DNA of 64,000 bases from Oscillospiraceae bacterium (GCA_017483465.1 JAFUWN010000069.1:1-64000), one strand, 5' to 3'. Positions 26,989-36,497 are shown, numbered from the stretch's first letter. Notes: a model not told the origin generated them from the sequence alone. Translations and numbers: made by a program.

Positions 26989-28272
26989 ATGAATGAAAAA
27001 AATCCGAAAATTCCGTTTATTACCAAAGAACAGGCTGAGGAAATCGCCAAGACCTATCCTACGCCGTTTCATATCTATGATGAAAAGGGCATCCGTGAAA
27101 ATGCCCGTCTGGTAAAAAAAGCATTTTCCTGGAACAAGGGTTTCAGAGAATATTTTGCAGTCAAGGCGACTCCGAATCCGTTTCTGCTGAAAATTTTTCA
27201 GGAAGAGGGCTGCGGTGTAGACTGCTCCAGCTTTACAGAACTTGAAATGAGCGATGCCTGTGGATTTTCCGGCCATGATATTATGTTTTCTTCCAATGTA
27301 ACGCCGGCACAGGATTATCAGCTTGCTTATCAGCTGGGAGCGTATATTAATTTAGATGATATTACGCATATCGAATATCTGGAAAAACTGACAGGCATTC
27401 CGGAGACAATCTGCTGTCGTTTCAATGCAGGAGGAAAATTCACAATCTCAACGGAAATTATGGACAGTCCGGAAGATGCCAAATACGGCTTCACCCGTGA
27501 ACAGATGTTTGAAGGCTTTAAAATGCTCAAAGCCAAGGGAGCAAAATATTTCGGCATTCATGCATTTTTAGCATCGAGTACACTCACAAACGAATATTAT
27601 CCGACTCTTGCAAAGCAGTTATTCCAGTTAGCAGTTGATCTGAAAAACGAAACCGGTGCGGAGATTAAATTTATCAATCTTTCCGGCGGTGTCGGCGTTG
27701 CCTATCATCCTGACCAGACTCCGAATGATATTCTTGCGATCGGTGAGGGTGTACACAAAGTATTTGATGAAATTCTTGTTCCGGCCGGTATGGGAGATGT
27801 TGCTATTTTCACGGAAATGGGCCGTTTCATGGCAGCTCCTTACGGACATCTTGTCACAAGAGTTCTGCACAAGAAGCATATCTATAAAGAATATGTCGGT
27901 GTTGATGCCTGTGCAGCAAATCTGATGCGTCCGGCGATGTACGGAGCCTATCATCATATTACTGTTCTGGGAAAAGAAAATCAGCCCTGTACTTACAAAT
28001 GCGATGTGACCGGCGGTCTCTGCGAAAATAACGATAAATTCGCTGTTGACAGAATGCTGCCTCCGGTTGAGATCGGTGATCTGCTTGTCATTCATGATAC
28101 CGGTGCTCATGGCTTCTCTATGGGGTATAATTACAACGGCAAACTGCGTTCAGCGGAACTTCTGCTCTGTGAGGACGGTTCTGTGAAGATGATCCGCCGT
28201 GCGGAAACTCCGGCCGATTATTTTGCAACGTTTGATTTCTGCGATGTTATGAATAAATATCTGAAAAAATAA
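26989..28272 (+). CDS. lysA: diaminopimelate decarboxylase
   Basis: LysA removes CO2 from meso-diaminopimelate to give lysine. It is a PLP enzyme of fold type III: the PLP lysine is in AVKATPNP (about residue 50), the glycine loop in NLSGGVGVAYHP, and the active-site cysteine region in VTGGLCENNDKF. The 427-residue length fits. It is monocistronic with its own promoter. A long hairpin follows the stop codon. Confidence 0.92.
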   Translation: MNEKNPKIPFITKEQAEEIAKTYPTPFHIYDEKGIRENARLVKKAFSWNKGFREYFAVKATPNPFLLKIFQEEGCGVDCSSFTELEMSDACGFSGHDIMFSSNVTPAQDYQLAYQLGAYINLDDITHIEYLEKLTGIPETICCRFNAGGKFTISTEIMDSPEDAKYGFTREQMFEGFKMLKAKGAKYFGIHAFLASSTLTNEYYPTLAKQLFQLAVDLKNETGAEIKFINLSGGVGVAYHPDQTPNDILAIGEGVHKVFDEILVPAGMGDVAIFTEMGRFMAAPYGHLVTRVLHKKHIYKEYVGVDACAANLMRPAMYGAYHHITVLGKENQPCTYKCDVTGGLCENNDKFAVDRMLPPVEIGDLLVIHDTGAHGFSMGYNYNGKLRSAELLLCEDGSVKMIRRAETPADYFATFDFCDVMNKYLKK

Positions 28273-28279
28273 AGCAATA

Positions 28280-28312
28280 AGAGAGTCTGTCTGTTTTTCA
28301 GGCAGACTCTCT
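28280..28312 (+). other. strong hairpin after lysA without a T tract
   Basis: AGAGAGTCTG (28280-28289) pairs with CAGACTCTCT (28303-28312), extended by CTG/CAG around a five-T loop. The plus strand has no T tract after it, so it may stabilise the lysA 3' end or attenuate, not terminate. The next gene's ribosome site (CTGGAG) begins within its last bases. Confidence 0.55.
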
Positions 28313-28325
28313 GGAGTATATCGTG

Positions 28326-29405
28326 ATGAAAAAAATAATAAAAGCTTTTGGAAAATTTCTGCTGATTCTTTTCGGGATTCCGATTTGTCTGCTGATGATA
28401 CTGTTACTGATTGACAAAGCAAAAGAATCAGCTGATAAATCTCATAATCAAGAGAAAATCACGCTTGCAGAACAGAATGCTGCAGAATGGATACAGAAGA
28501 AATATGGCATTTCGGCTCAGGCGGTTTCTGCGGAAGTGGATGTCGATGACAGCGGTCTGTTCTATACAGACTATCTTGATGAGGTCACTGTTGTCATGCA
28601 GGCCGGCGGGAAAAATTTTGATGTCCATATCAGCGGTACAAAAGAACATGCACAGGGTGCTGATAATTATCAGTATGACAAAATCTGTGCAGGTATCATG
28701 GAACTGATTTCGGAAGAAATTCCGAATGGAACGCTTGCATATTTCAATTATGGGTATCTTAATCTGTGTCAGGCATATTTTGACGGAACTAATCTGAAAG
28801 AAGTTCTGAGCGATACTTCTTCCGTACTGTATGTGGGATTTGTCAATACTGATTTTTCAGAAGATCTGCCTGTATTTGATACTCTCATGAAAATGAATAT
28901 AAAAGCCTCTTTTACTTCTTTTGCCTCAGAAGAAATTCTGAGAGAAGCACTTGCTTTCGATACAGGAGGCACTGCATTTGAGAAATATGTTAATTATTTT
29001 GCTCCGTACATCACGAATCAGCGATATATTGATTATCCTAAAAATGAACAGCGTTTTTTTAAGCTGAATACACATGATAATTTTTTGTATTATCTTCCGT
29101 ATGAGAATCTGTTTTCTGATGACTGGGCATTTCAGAAAACGGATTTGTCATGGATTCAGGATAAAACTTCTGTTTTAGCTGCTTATCAGATTACCGGAAC
29201 TTGTCCGCATATTGTTATTTTTTATCCGATTTCCGAGATTTCTGATGAAATAAAACAAAATCTTCAGTTTACTTATACCGAAACTCTGCCTGATGATACA
29301 GAATGGCAGCAATGCAGTGAAATTTCAGGCTGTCATCACTGCGGAGAATATGCCGCCTTTGAATTGCACTATGGTCATCATCTCCGTTTTGCTTTTTTCA
29401 CATGA
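28326..29405 (+). CDS. membrane-anchored hypothetical protein
   Basis: The 359-residue protein starts with a basic segment and one hydrophobic helix (about residues 8-29), so the rest is probably outside the membrane. No lipobox is seen. The soluble part has a predicted mixed fold, with no recognised motif. The C-terminus contains CHHCGEYAAFELHYGHHLRF, with two cysteines and several histidines that could bind metal. The ATG at 28326 is preferred over the GTG at 28323. The ribosome site overlaps the preceding hairpin, so the structure could affect translation. Confidence 0.65.
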   Translation: MKKIIKAFGKFLLILFGIPICLLMILLLIDKAKESADKSHNQEKITLAEQNAAEWIQKKYGISAQAVSAEVDVDDSGLFYTDYLDEVTVVMQAGGKNFDVHISGTKEHAQGADNYQYDKICAGIMELISEEIPNGTLAYFNYGYLNLCQAYFDGTNLKEVLSDTSSVLYVGFVNTDFSEDLPVFDTLMKMNIKASFTSFASEEILREALAFDTGGTAFEKYVNYFAPYITNQRYIDYPKNEQRFFKLNTHDNFLYYLPYENLFSDDWAFQKTDLSWIQDKTSVLAAYQITGTCPHIVIFYPISEISDEIKQNLQFTYTETLPDDTEWQQCSEISGCHHCGEYAAFELHYGHHLRFAFFT

Positions 29406-29471
29406 AAAATTTCTGATTCTCTGTTGATTTTGTGAAAAAAACGACAAATTTTGATTTTTCAGCAATAAGCA

Positions 29472-29500
29472 TTGACAAACCTGCCGAATCATGTTATAAT
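29472..29500 (+). promoter_or_regulatory. promoter of the ppa-prs operon
   Basis: TTGACA (29472-29477) and TATAAT (29495-29500) have a 17-base spacer, 35 bases before the ATG at 29536. Confidence 0.88.
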
Positions 29501-29535
29501 TTTTATATACTTTGAATTCATAATGAGGTGTTTTT

Positions 29536-30066
29536 ATGAATATCTGGCATAATATCAGCCCGAAACGCATCAATCCTGACGATTTTGTTGCCGTGATCGA
29601 AATTCCGAAAGGCAGTAAAATCAAATATGAACTCGATAAAGAAACCGGCTTCATGAAACTGGACAGAATCCTGCATACTTCCACACATTATCCGGCTAAT
29701 TACGGCCTGATTCCCAGAACTTATGCAGACGATTCCGACCCGCTGGATGTGCTTGTCATCTGCTCTGAGGCTCTGTATCCGATGACTTTGGTAAGATGCT
29801 ACCCGATCGGCGTGATTCGTATGATCGACAACGGAAAACATGATGATAAAATTATTGCCATTCCGTTTGATGACCCGAATTATAACTGCTATCACAGCAT
29901 TGATGAACTGCCCAAGCATATTTTTGAAGAAATGTCGCACTTTTTCAGAGTCTATAAAGAACTGGAAAATAAAACCACGGCCGTGAATGAAGTCGAAGAT
30001 GCTGACAGTGCAAAAACGATCATCTCCGAGGACATTGACAGATATATTGACAAATTCTGTAAATAA
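29536..30066 (+). CDS. ppa: inorganic pyrophosphatase, family I
   Basis: This soluble enzyme hydrolyses pyrophosphate to phosphate. Family I features are present: EIPKGSKIKYE near the N-terminus, YPANYGLIP, and the metal-binding DDSDPLDVLV (about residues 65-75). The 176-residue length is normal. It is followed after 23 bases by the PRPP synthetase-type gene, linking pyrophosphate removal with nucleotide synthesis. Confidence 0.95.
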   Translation: MNIWHNISPKRINPDDFVAVIEIPKGSKIKYELDKETGFMKLDRILHTSTHYPANYGLIPRTYADDSDPLDVLVICSEALYPMTLVRCYPIGVIRMIDNGKHDDKIIAIPFDDPNYNCYHSIDELPKHIFEEMSHFFRVYKELENKTTAVNEVEDADSAKTIISEDIDRYIDKFCK

Positions 30067-30089
30067 TTTTTTTGAGAGGTAAACATGTT

Positions 30090-31235
30090 ATGAGCGAAAA
30101 AGAAACCAATGAAATTTTGTTTAATCACAAGAATAACGTTGCACCGCTGGGCTTGATTGTCATGGATAATGCAAAAGAACTCGGTCAGAAAATTGATGAC
30201 TATCTTGTCAAATGGGCTGCGAAGGGCGGTTTCATGACAGATTCTTTTATTCTCGAAAGTGAATGCCCCCGTTTCTCTTCCGGTGACGGCAAGGGGCTGA
30301 TCAAATCTACCGTAAGAGGCAAAGACCTGTTTATTATTACAGATATGGGCAATTACAGCTGTACTTATACTTACTTCGGCAAGGAAAATGCCATGTCTCC
30401 GGACGATCATTTTCAGGATCTGAAGCGTATCATTCAGGCCGCAGGCGGCAAGGCTCACAGAATCAACGTGATTATGCCGAATCTCTACGGCGGCCGTCAG
30501 CACAGAAGAAATTATCGTGAATCTCTTGACTGTGCCGTTGCTTTGCAGGAACTTGAGAGAATGGGTGTTTCCAATATCGTCGCATTCGATGCCCATGACC
30601 CCAGAGTACAGAATGCTGTACCGCTGATGGGCTTTGATAATGTGATTCCGTCTTATCAGGTTCTGAAGGCAATGTTCCATAATATCAAGGATTTCCATAT
30701 CACAAAAGATAAATTCATGGTAGTCAGCCCCGATGAAGGTGCTCTGAACAGAAATATGTTCTATGCCTCTGAACTGGGTGTTGATCTGGGTATGTTCTAT
30801 AAGAGACGTGATTACTCTAAGATTGTCAACGGCAGAAATCCGATCGTTGCTCATGAATATCTCGGAAACTCCGTAGAGGGAAAAGATATTTTCATTGCAG
30901 ATGATATTATTTCTTCCGGCCAGTCCGTTCTGGATATTGCTTATGAACTCAAAAAACGCAATGCAAAGAGAATTTTTGCATATGCAACTTACTCTATTTT
31001 TACAAACGGCCTTGCAGAATTTGACAAAGCCTATGCAGACGGCTATATCAGCGGTGTATTTGGTACAAATCTGACGTACTGTCCGCCGGAACTGCTCCAG
31101 CGTGAATGGTTCAATTCTGTGGATGTTTCCAAATATGTCGCATATTTCATTGCTTCTATCAATCATGATGTTTCTATCAGCACAGTGATTGACCCTCATG
31201 AAAAAGTGCAGCAGCTGCTTGAAAAATATAACTAA
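30090..31235 (+). CDS. prs: ribose-phosphate pyrophosphokinase (long, divergent form)
   Basis: The protein should make PRPP from ribose-5-phosphate and ATP. The PRPP-binding loop is DDIISSGQS at about residue 275, and the flexible-loop and ATP regions (YGGRQHRR, FDAHDP, VVSPDEGA) are recognisable. At 381 residues it is longer than the usual 315, as in some clostridial homologues. I chose the ATG at 30090 because GAGAGG lies 10 bases upstream. It is the second gene of the ppa operon. Confidence 0.88.
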   Translation: MSEKETNEILFNHKNNVAPLGLIVMDNAKELGQKIDDYLVKWAAKGGFMTDSFILESECPRFSSGDGKGLIKSTVRGKDLFIITDMGNYSCTYTYFGKENAMSPDDHFQDLKRIIQAAGGKAHRINVIMPNLYGGRQHRRNYRESLDCAVALQELERMGVSNIVAFDAHDPRVQNAVPLMGFDNVIPSYQVLKAMFHNIKDFHITKDKFMVVSPDEGALNRNMFYASELGVDLGMFYKRRDYSKIVNGRNPIVAHEYLGNSVEGKDIFIADDIISSGQSVLDIAYELKKRNAKRIFAYATYSIFTNGLAEFDKAYADGYISGVFGTNLTYCPPELLQREWFNSVDVSKYVAYFIASINHDVSISTVIDPHEKVQQLLEKYN

Positions 31236-32078
31236 ATGGAGTATATGGAGTATGTTGACAAGCTGATTGAAGCCGGCAGACCGGAATTAGCTCAAAGCCT
31301 GAAACAAGCTTGGAAAAATGCAGTTATCTTCTGTGAAAAAGAAGAGTTAAAAAACAAAGAAATTCCAGTCGGTGCAAGCAAAATCGGCGGATTTCCGGAT
31401 TTGCCTCCTGAAATCGCATATCCGGAAATGTCAGGCTTCAAAAGGACGTGGCTTCGTGGTCACATGAAAGGTGAAGTGGAAGTCGTTCCGGAATCGGCAA
31501 TGCAGTTAATGGCACAGATTAATCTGTATGAATTAGCTGATTCCGGTGCGGATGTTGAACAGATTCTGCCGAAATCCGGAATGTTTTATTTCTTCTATGG
31601 ACATTATGGCTGTGATGTGTTTGCAGAAGATAACAGCCCTGAACCGTATGATAAAATAGAAGTCGATACGCCTGAAAAAGCACAGATTGATAAAGTAATT
31701 TACTGGGATGGCGATATGACTTCGCTTCGCAGGACAAAGCCGGAAAAGCCCTATTGCTATGGCATTATGCCCTGTCTGGAAGTGGAAACGGCAATTGCTT
31801 TTGATTACGAAGATAACTATGATATAGAATCGCTTGACGATTACGAAGAAATTCTTGAAATACTGGAGATTGATAAACATGATCTGCTTCCGGTCAGTGA
31901 TAAACTGCTTGGTATTCCGTGGACAGTGAATCCGCCGGATATGTCTGATGATGAAATCAATCTGTTGCAGATGGGTGATGATGAAGGCTCTGTTGTTTCA
32001 GATTTCTGGGCGATCAGTAAAAAGGATCTTGCTGATATGAATTTTTCTGCCGCAAGATTCTGGGAAGATGTTGATTAA
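31236..32078 (+). CDS. DUF1963 (YwqG-like) protein
   Basis: This 280-residue soluble protein matches the DUF1963 pattern: SKIGGFPDLPPE near residue 50, then LMAQINLYEL, SGMFYFFYG and a C-terminal acidic part. The family is cytosolic and of unknown function. Its ATG directly abuts the prs stop codon; a second ATG three codons on has GGAG just before it, so the exact start is uncertain. A strong terminator follows. Confidence 0.82.
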   Translation: MEYMEYVDKLIEAGRPELAQSLKQAWKNAVIFCEKEELKNKEIPVGASKIGGFPDLPPEIAYPEMSGFKRTWLRGHMKGEVEVVPESAMQLMAQINLYELADSGADVEQILPKSGMFYFFYGHYGCDVFAEDNSPEPYDKIEVDTPEKAQIDKVIYWDGDMTSLRRTKPEKPYCYGIMPCLEVETAIAFDYEDNYDIESLDDYEEILEILEIDKHDLLPVSDKLLGIPWTVNPPDMSDDEINLLQMGDDEGSVVSDFWAISKKDLADMNFSAARFWEDVD

Positions 32079-32085
32079 TTTCATA

Positions 32086-32123
32086 AAAAGCCTGATTCCG
32101 GAGCTTTCCGGAGTCAGGCTTTT
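32086..32123 (+). terminator. intrinsic terminator after the ppa-prs-DUF1963 operon
   Basis: AAAAGCCTGATTCCGGA (32086-32102) pairs with TCCGGAGTCAGGCTTTT (32107-32123); the T residues end the stem. Confidence 0.85.
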
Positions 32124-32141
32124 ATGCTGTCTATATTATGA

Positions 32142-32172
32142 AAAACCGCACTGTTCTGAACAGTGCGGTTTT
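32142..32172 (-). terminator. bidirectional terminator after hydA
   Basis: AAAACCGCACTGTT (32142-32155) pairs with AACAGTGCGGTTTT (32159-32172). On the minus strand it is followed by TTTTT and ends the hydCBA transcript. Confidence 0.88.
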
Positions 32173-32206
32173 CCGGAAAGGATGATTTTATGGAGAAAAT
32201 GAAAGC

Positions 32207-33958
32207 TTAGTTGACAGAACGCTTTACATAGCTTGTATGCAGCGTCTTGTGGGACTTGTGTCCGCCGGGTCTGCCGAGATATTCTTCATAAAGCTTCTTG
32301 ACATCTTCGTTCAGGTGAGACAGACGCAGTTCCTTATTGGCATCTTCGTCATAGAGAGCCTTGGCACGGAGTACACGCAAATCTTCAAAATTGCGTACAC
32401 TTGCCGGCTGCTGAGGCTGACCGCCGCCGTTGACACAGCCACCCGGACATGCCATGATTTCGATAAAATCGACTTTTTCTTCGCCGCTCTGTACTCTCTT
32501 GAGGAGTTCGCCGGCATTTGCCAGACCGGAAGCCACAGCAACACGAATCTTAGTACCGTTGATATCAATTTCGGCACGCTTGATGCCGTCTGTACCACGA
32601 ATTTCCTTGAATTCGACTATTTCGTCTTCCTTGCCGGTCAGTTTGCAGTAAGCAGTTCTGAGAGCCGCTTCCATGACACCGCCGGTTGCACCGAAGATGT
32701 CACCAGCACCGGAAGAAAGTCCGAGCGGATTGTCGAAATCTTCATCCGGAAGTGCAGTAAACTTGATACCTGCACGGCGGATCATTCTTGCCAGTTCTCT
32801 GGTTGTCAGTACATAATCTACGTCCGGAACGCCTGCGGCATTCTGATCGTCACGCTGACATTCAAATTTCTTGGCAGTACACGGCATTACGCTGACAACG
32901 ACAATATCTTTCGGGTCTTTGCCGATCTTTTCAGCATAGTAGGTCTTAGCCATTGCACCGAGCATCTGGTGAGGAGACTTGCAGCTGGACAGATTGTCAA
33001 TCAGATCAGGGAAATAATGTTCACAATATTTTACCCATCCGGGAGAACAGGAAGTCATCATCGGGAGTTTTCCGCCGTTCTGGAATCTGTCAAGGAATTC
33101 ATTGGCTTCTTCCATGATTGTCAGGTCAGCACCCCAGTCGGTATCAAATACGTTGTCAAAACCAAGACGATGCAGAGCAGCAGCCATCTTGCCTTCTACG
33201 TTGGTGCCGATCGGATAGCCGAATTCTTCGCCCAGTGCGGCACGGACTGCCGGAGCGGTCTGCACAATTACATACTTGGAATCATCAGCAATTGCCTTGA
33301 ATACGGCATCGGTATAATCCTTTTCAGACAGAGCACCGACAGGACATACTGCAATACACTGACCGCAGGAAACACAGCTTGTTTCACCGAGACCCATCTC
33401 AAATGCACTGCCGATAAAGGTCTTGAAACCTCTTTCGTTTGCACCGATCACGCCGACACCCTGCCATTTTTCGCAGACTGCAACACAGCGGCGGCACAGA
33501 ATACACTTGTTATTGTCTCTGTACATGTGTACAGCGGAATTATCAATTTCATAGACAGGCTTTTCGCCTTCATAGACATCTTCATGATCAATGCCCATTT
33601 CGTTGCAGAGAGCCTGTAACTCGCAGTTACCGCTTCTGACACAGGATAAGCACTTCTTGTCGTGTGTAGAAAGAATCAGTTCGAGAGTCTTTCTTCTGGA
33701 ATCCATTACTTTCGGGGAATTTGTCCGGATTTCTGCGTTATCCACATTCAGCGGATAGACACAGGATGCCACAAGACGGAAGCCTCTGCCCTCGTTGATT
33801 TCTACCATACAGATACGACATGCACCGATCTCGTTGATTTCTTTCATATAGCAGAACGTCGGAATGTCGATGCCTGCCGTGTGTGCGGCTTCCAGAATGG
33901 TTGTACCCTTGGGAACAGTAACCGGAATACCATTGATTTTTACATTAATATCAGCCAT
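32207..33958 (-). CDS. hydA: [FeFe] hydrogenase catalytic subunit, HydA of a trimeric NADH/ferredoxin enzyme
   Basis: The 583-residue protein has a [2Fe-2S] ferredoxin domain (1-80; CRIC, CVY), a His/Cys [4Fe-4S] site (HDKKCLSCVRSGNC, about 98-112), two [4Fe-4S] motifs (CILCRRCVAVC, CVSCGQCIAVCP) and the H-cluster domain (about 215-560). H-cluster motifs are TSCSPGW (L1), MPCTAKK (L2) and MACPGGCVNGGGQP (L3). Serine in L1 replaces the second cysteine of the textbook TSCCPxW. With HydB and HydC it should interconvert NADH plus reduced ferredoxin with H2. It is the last gene of hydCBA; maturation genes are not in the window. Confidence 0.95.
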   Translation of the reverse strand: MADINVKINGIPVTVPKGTTILEAAHTAGIDIPTFCYMKEINEIGACRICMVEINEGRGFRLVASCVYPLNVDNAEIRTNSPKVMDSRRKTLELILSTHDKKCLSCVRSGNCELQALCNEMGIDHEDVYEGEKPVYEIDNSAVHMYRDNNKCILCRRCVAVCEKWQGVGVIGANERGFKTFIGSAFEMGLGETSCVSCGQCIAVCPVGALSEKDYTDAVFKAIADDSKYVIVQTAPAVRAALGEEFGYPIGTNVEGKMAAALHRLGFDNVFDTDWGADLTIMEEANEFLDRFQNGGKLPMMTSCSPGWVKYCEHYFPDLIDNLSSCKSPHQMLGAMAKTYYAEKIGKDPKDIVVVSVMPCTAKKFECQRDDQNAAGVPDVDYVLTTRELARMIRRAGIKFTALPDEDFDNPLGLSSGAGDIFGATGGVMEAALRTAYCKLTGKEDEIVEFKEIRGTDGIKRAEIDINGTKIRVAVASGLANAGELLKRVQSGEEKVDFIEIMACPGGCVNGGGQPQQPASVRNFEDLRVLRAKALYDEDANKELRLSHLNEDVKKLYEEYLGRPGGHKSHKTLHTSYVKRSVN

Positions 33959-33982
33959 GATAATTAGTTCCTCCTCCTCTGA

Positions 33983-35887
33983 TTAGCCTCTGGTAATAGC
34001 GTTCGGACGGCAGTTGCTCATGCAGACACCGCACTTGATGCACTTGGAAGCATCGATTACAAATGCAGCACGCTTCTTGCCGGGTGCAATATAATCGCCC
34101 TGAGAAATGGCATGTACAGGACAGTTCTTTGCACACAGTCCGCAGCCGACGCACTTTTCAGCATTGACAGTAAACTGCAGCAGATCTTTGCAGACACCGG
34201 CAGGACATTTCTTTGCTACGACATGAGCTTCATATTCATTACGGAAGTTCTTGAGTGTGGAAAGTACCGGGTTCGGTGCTGTCTGACCCAAACCGCAGAG
34301 AGAATTTGCCTTGATATAATAGCAGAGTTCTTCGAGCTTGTCCAGATCGGCAAGTTCAGCCTGACCCTTGGTGATCTTGTCCAGCATTTCGTACATACGC
34401 TTGGTACCGATACGGCAGGGCGTACATTTGCCGCAGGATTCGTCTACTGTGAATTCCAGGAAGAATTTCGCAATATCAACCATGCAGTTATCTTCGTCCA
34501 TAACGATCAGACCGCCGGAACCCATCATAGAACCGATGGCAATCAGGTTGTCATAATCAATCGGAACGTCATAATTTTCGGGAGAAATACATCCGCCGGA
34601 CGGGCCGCCTGTCTGAGCAGCCTTGAATTTCTTGCCGTTCGGGATACCGCCGCCGATTTCTTCGATGACTTCACGCAGAGTCGTACCCATTGGCACTTCT
34701 ACCAGACCGGTATTCTTGATCTTGCCGCCGAGTGCGAATACTTTCGTACCCTTGGATTTTTCTGTACCCATGGAAGAAAACCATTCTGCACCATTCAGGA
34801 TAATCTGCGGCACATTTGCGTATGTTTCCACGTTATTTAAAATAGTCGGCTTCCTGTAGAGACCTTTTTCAGCCGGGAACGGAGGACGGGGACGGGGTTC
34901 GCCTCTGTTGCCTTCGATGGAAGTCATCAGGGCAGTTTCTTCGCCGCATACGAACGCACCGGCACCGAGTCTCAGATCAATATCAAAGCTGAAATCAGAG
35001 CCGAAAATATTCTTGCCGAGTGTACCGTATTCACGAGCCTGTGCAATAGCAATCTTCAGTCTTTCTACCGCAATCGGATATTCTGCACGGACATAGATAT
35101 AGCCCTGTGTGGCACCGATAGCATAACCGGCGATAGACATAGCTTCCAGAACGACATGCGGGTCACCTTCGAGAACGCTTCTGTCCATGAATGCACCCGG
35201 GTCGCCTTCGTCAGCGTTACAGCATACATATTTCTGATCGGCATCCGGAACGATAGTTCTGGCGAGTTTCCACTTCATACCTGTGGGGAATCCACCGCCG
35301 CCACGGCCTCTCAGACCGGAATCCAGAATTGTCTGGATAACATCTTCCGGCTTCATTTCGTTTACTACTTTTGCAAGAGCTTTATAGCCGTCTCTTGCGA
35401 TATATTCGTCAATATTTTCGGGATTGATGACACCGCAGTTTCTCAAAGCAACACGGTGCTGCTTCTTGTAGAAACTTGTTTCGTTCAGGGACTTGATTCC
35501 CTCGTCAGTTACTGTTTCATCATAGAGCAGTTCCTTGACCGGATTGCCTTCGACCAGATGTTCTTTCACAATCTGCGGCACATGCTTTGCCTTGATTCTG
35601 GAATAGAACGTGCCTTCCGGATAGACAATCATAATCGGGCCAAGGGCACACAGACCGAAACAGCCGGTCTTGACAACCTGAACTTTTTCCTCCAGACCAT
35701 TGGCGACAAGTTCCTTTTCCAGAGCATCGGCAATTGCCATAGAACCGGAAGAGGTACAGCCTGTACCGCCGCAGATGAGGACATGTTTTTCATATTTGCT
35801 TTTTGCTTCGGAAGAACCCTCGTGACGGAGTTCGAGTTCCGGATGCATGGTTTCACAAATCTGCTGAATTTCCTGCAACGACTTCAT
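33983..35887 (-). CDS. hydB: hydrogenase NADH/FMN subunit HydB (NuoF-like)
   Basis: The 634-residue protein has an N-terminal thioredoxin-like [2Fe-2S] domain (CGGTGC and CFGLC, about 35-85), an FMN/NADH-binding core (GRGGGGFPTGMKW near 195; CCNADEGDPGAF), an SLBB part, a [4Fe-4S] site (CGKCTPCRIG) and two C-terminal ferredoxin motifs (CVGCGLCAKNC, CIKCGVCMSNC). This arrangement is typical of electron-bifurcating hydrogenases. It lies between hydC and hydA with short gaps and strong ribosome sites. Confidence 0.95.
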   Translation of the reverse strand: MKSLQEIQQICETMHPELELRHEGSSEAKSKYEKHVLICGGTGCTSSGSMAIADALEKELVANGLEEKVQVVKTGCFGLCALGPIMIVYPEGTFYSRIKAKHVPQIVKEHLVEGNPVKELLYDETVTDEGIKSLNETSFYKKQHRVALRNCGVINPENIDEYIARDGYKALAKVVNEMKPEDVIQTILDSGLRGRGGGGFPTGMKWKLARTIVPDADQKYVCCNADEGDPGAFMDRSVLEGDPHVVLEAMSIAGYAIGATQGYIYVRAEYPIAVERLKIAIAQAREYGTLGKNIFGSDFSFDIDLRLGAGAFVCGEETALMTSIEGNRGEPRPRPPFPAEKGLYRKPTILNNVETYANVPQIILNGAEWFSSMGTEKSKGTKVFALGGKIKNTGLVEVPMGTTLREVIEEIGGGIPNGKKFKAAQTGGPSGGCISPENYDVPIDYDNLIAIGSMMGSGGLIVMDEDNCMVDIAKFFLEFTVDESCGKCTPCRIGTKRMYEMLDKITKGQAELADLDKLEELCYYIKANSLCGLGQTAPNPVLSTLKNFRNEYEAHVVAKKCPAGVCKDLLQFTVNAEKCVGCGLCAKNCPVHAISQGDYIAPGKKRAAFVIDASKCIKCGVCMSNCRPNAITRG

Positions 35888-35917
35888 GTATTTATTCCTC
35901 CTTGTATGTAATCTGCA

Positions 35918-36409
35918 TTACTCGTATTTATCCAGAATTTCTTTTACCTTGTCTGTAGTCAGACGGCCGTAAACGTCCTCGTTGACAGTCAGAACAGGTG
36001 CAAGACCACATGCGCCGATACAGCGGCAGGCTTCGAGAGAAAATCTTCCGTCAGCAGTACATTCGCCGTCGCCGATGCCAAGAATTTCCTGAAGCTTGTC
36101 ATAAATATCTCCAGAGCCTTTTACATAGCAAGCCGTGCCAAGACAGACGGAAATATTATACTTGCCCTTCGGATACAGTGAGAACTGTGCATAGAATGTC
36201 ACAACACCGTAGATTTTTTCAAGCGGGATTTCCATTTCATTGGAAATAATTTTTTGCACTTCAATCGGCAGATAACCGTAGATTTCCTGTGCCTGCTGCA
36301 ATACGGGCATCAATGCACCGGGATCGGATCTGTGAGCATCGATGACTTCATGCAGTCTTTTTTCCTGTTCGGCAGTACCATTGAACGGAACAGTAGTTTT
36401 TGTAGCCAT
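35918..36409 (-). CDS. hydC: hydrogenase [2Fe-2S] subunit HydC (NuoE-like)
   Basis: This 163-residue thioredoxin-fold protein binds one [2Fe-2S] cluster through CLGTAC and CRCIGAC. The N-terminal helical part (LPIEVQKIIS, IPLEKIYGVVTFYAQF) is typical of the family. It is the first gene of the hydCBA operon and sits 30 bases before hydB. Confidence 0.95.
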   Translation of the reverse strand: MATKTTVPFNGTAEQEKRLHEVIDAHRSDPGALMPVLQQAQEIYGYLPIEVQKIISNEMEIPLEKIYGVVTFYAQFSLYPKGKYNISVCLGTACYVKGSGDIYDKLQEILGIGDGECTADGRFSLEACRCIGACGLAPVLTVNEDVYGRLTTDKVKEILDKYE

Positions 36410-36468
36410 TTATGAATAACCTCCTGATTTGAATTGCATACAGTTCTGAGCACTGTACGCTTAAAGAT

Positions 36469-36497
36469 ATTATAACACGAAGCGTCAAAAAAATCTA
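36469..36497 (-). promoter_or_regulatory. probable promoter of hydCBA
   Basis: On the minus strand a perfect TATAAT (36469-36474) lies about 60 bases before the hydC ATG; the -35 region (TAGATT at 17 bases) is weak, which fits a regulated promoter. Confidence 0.5.

Noticed and set aside
29952..31199. Long minus-strand open frame opposite the prs-type gene
   Set aside because: It is antisense to a conserved enzyme gene with a clear promoter and ribosome site; codon bias of the real gene leaves few stops on the other strand.
32237..33619. 460-residue plus-strand open frame opposite hydA
   Set aside because: hydA has full iron-sulfur and H-cluster motifs on the minus strand; the antisense frame has no domain and no ribosome site.
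34112..35911. Large plus-strand frames opposite hydB
   Set aside because: These are shadows of hydB, which carries all expected cofactor motifs.
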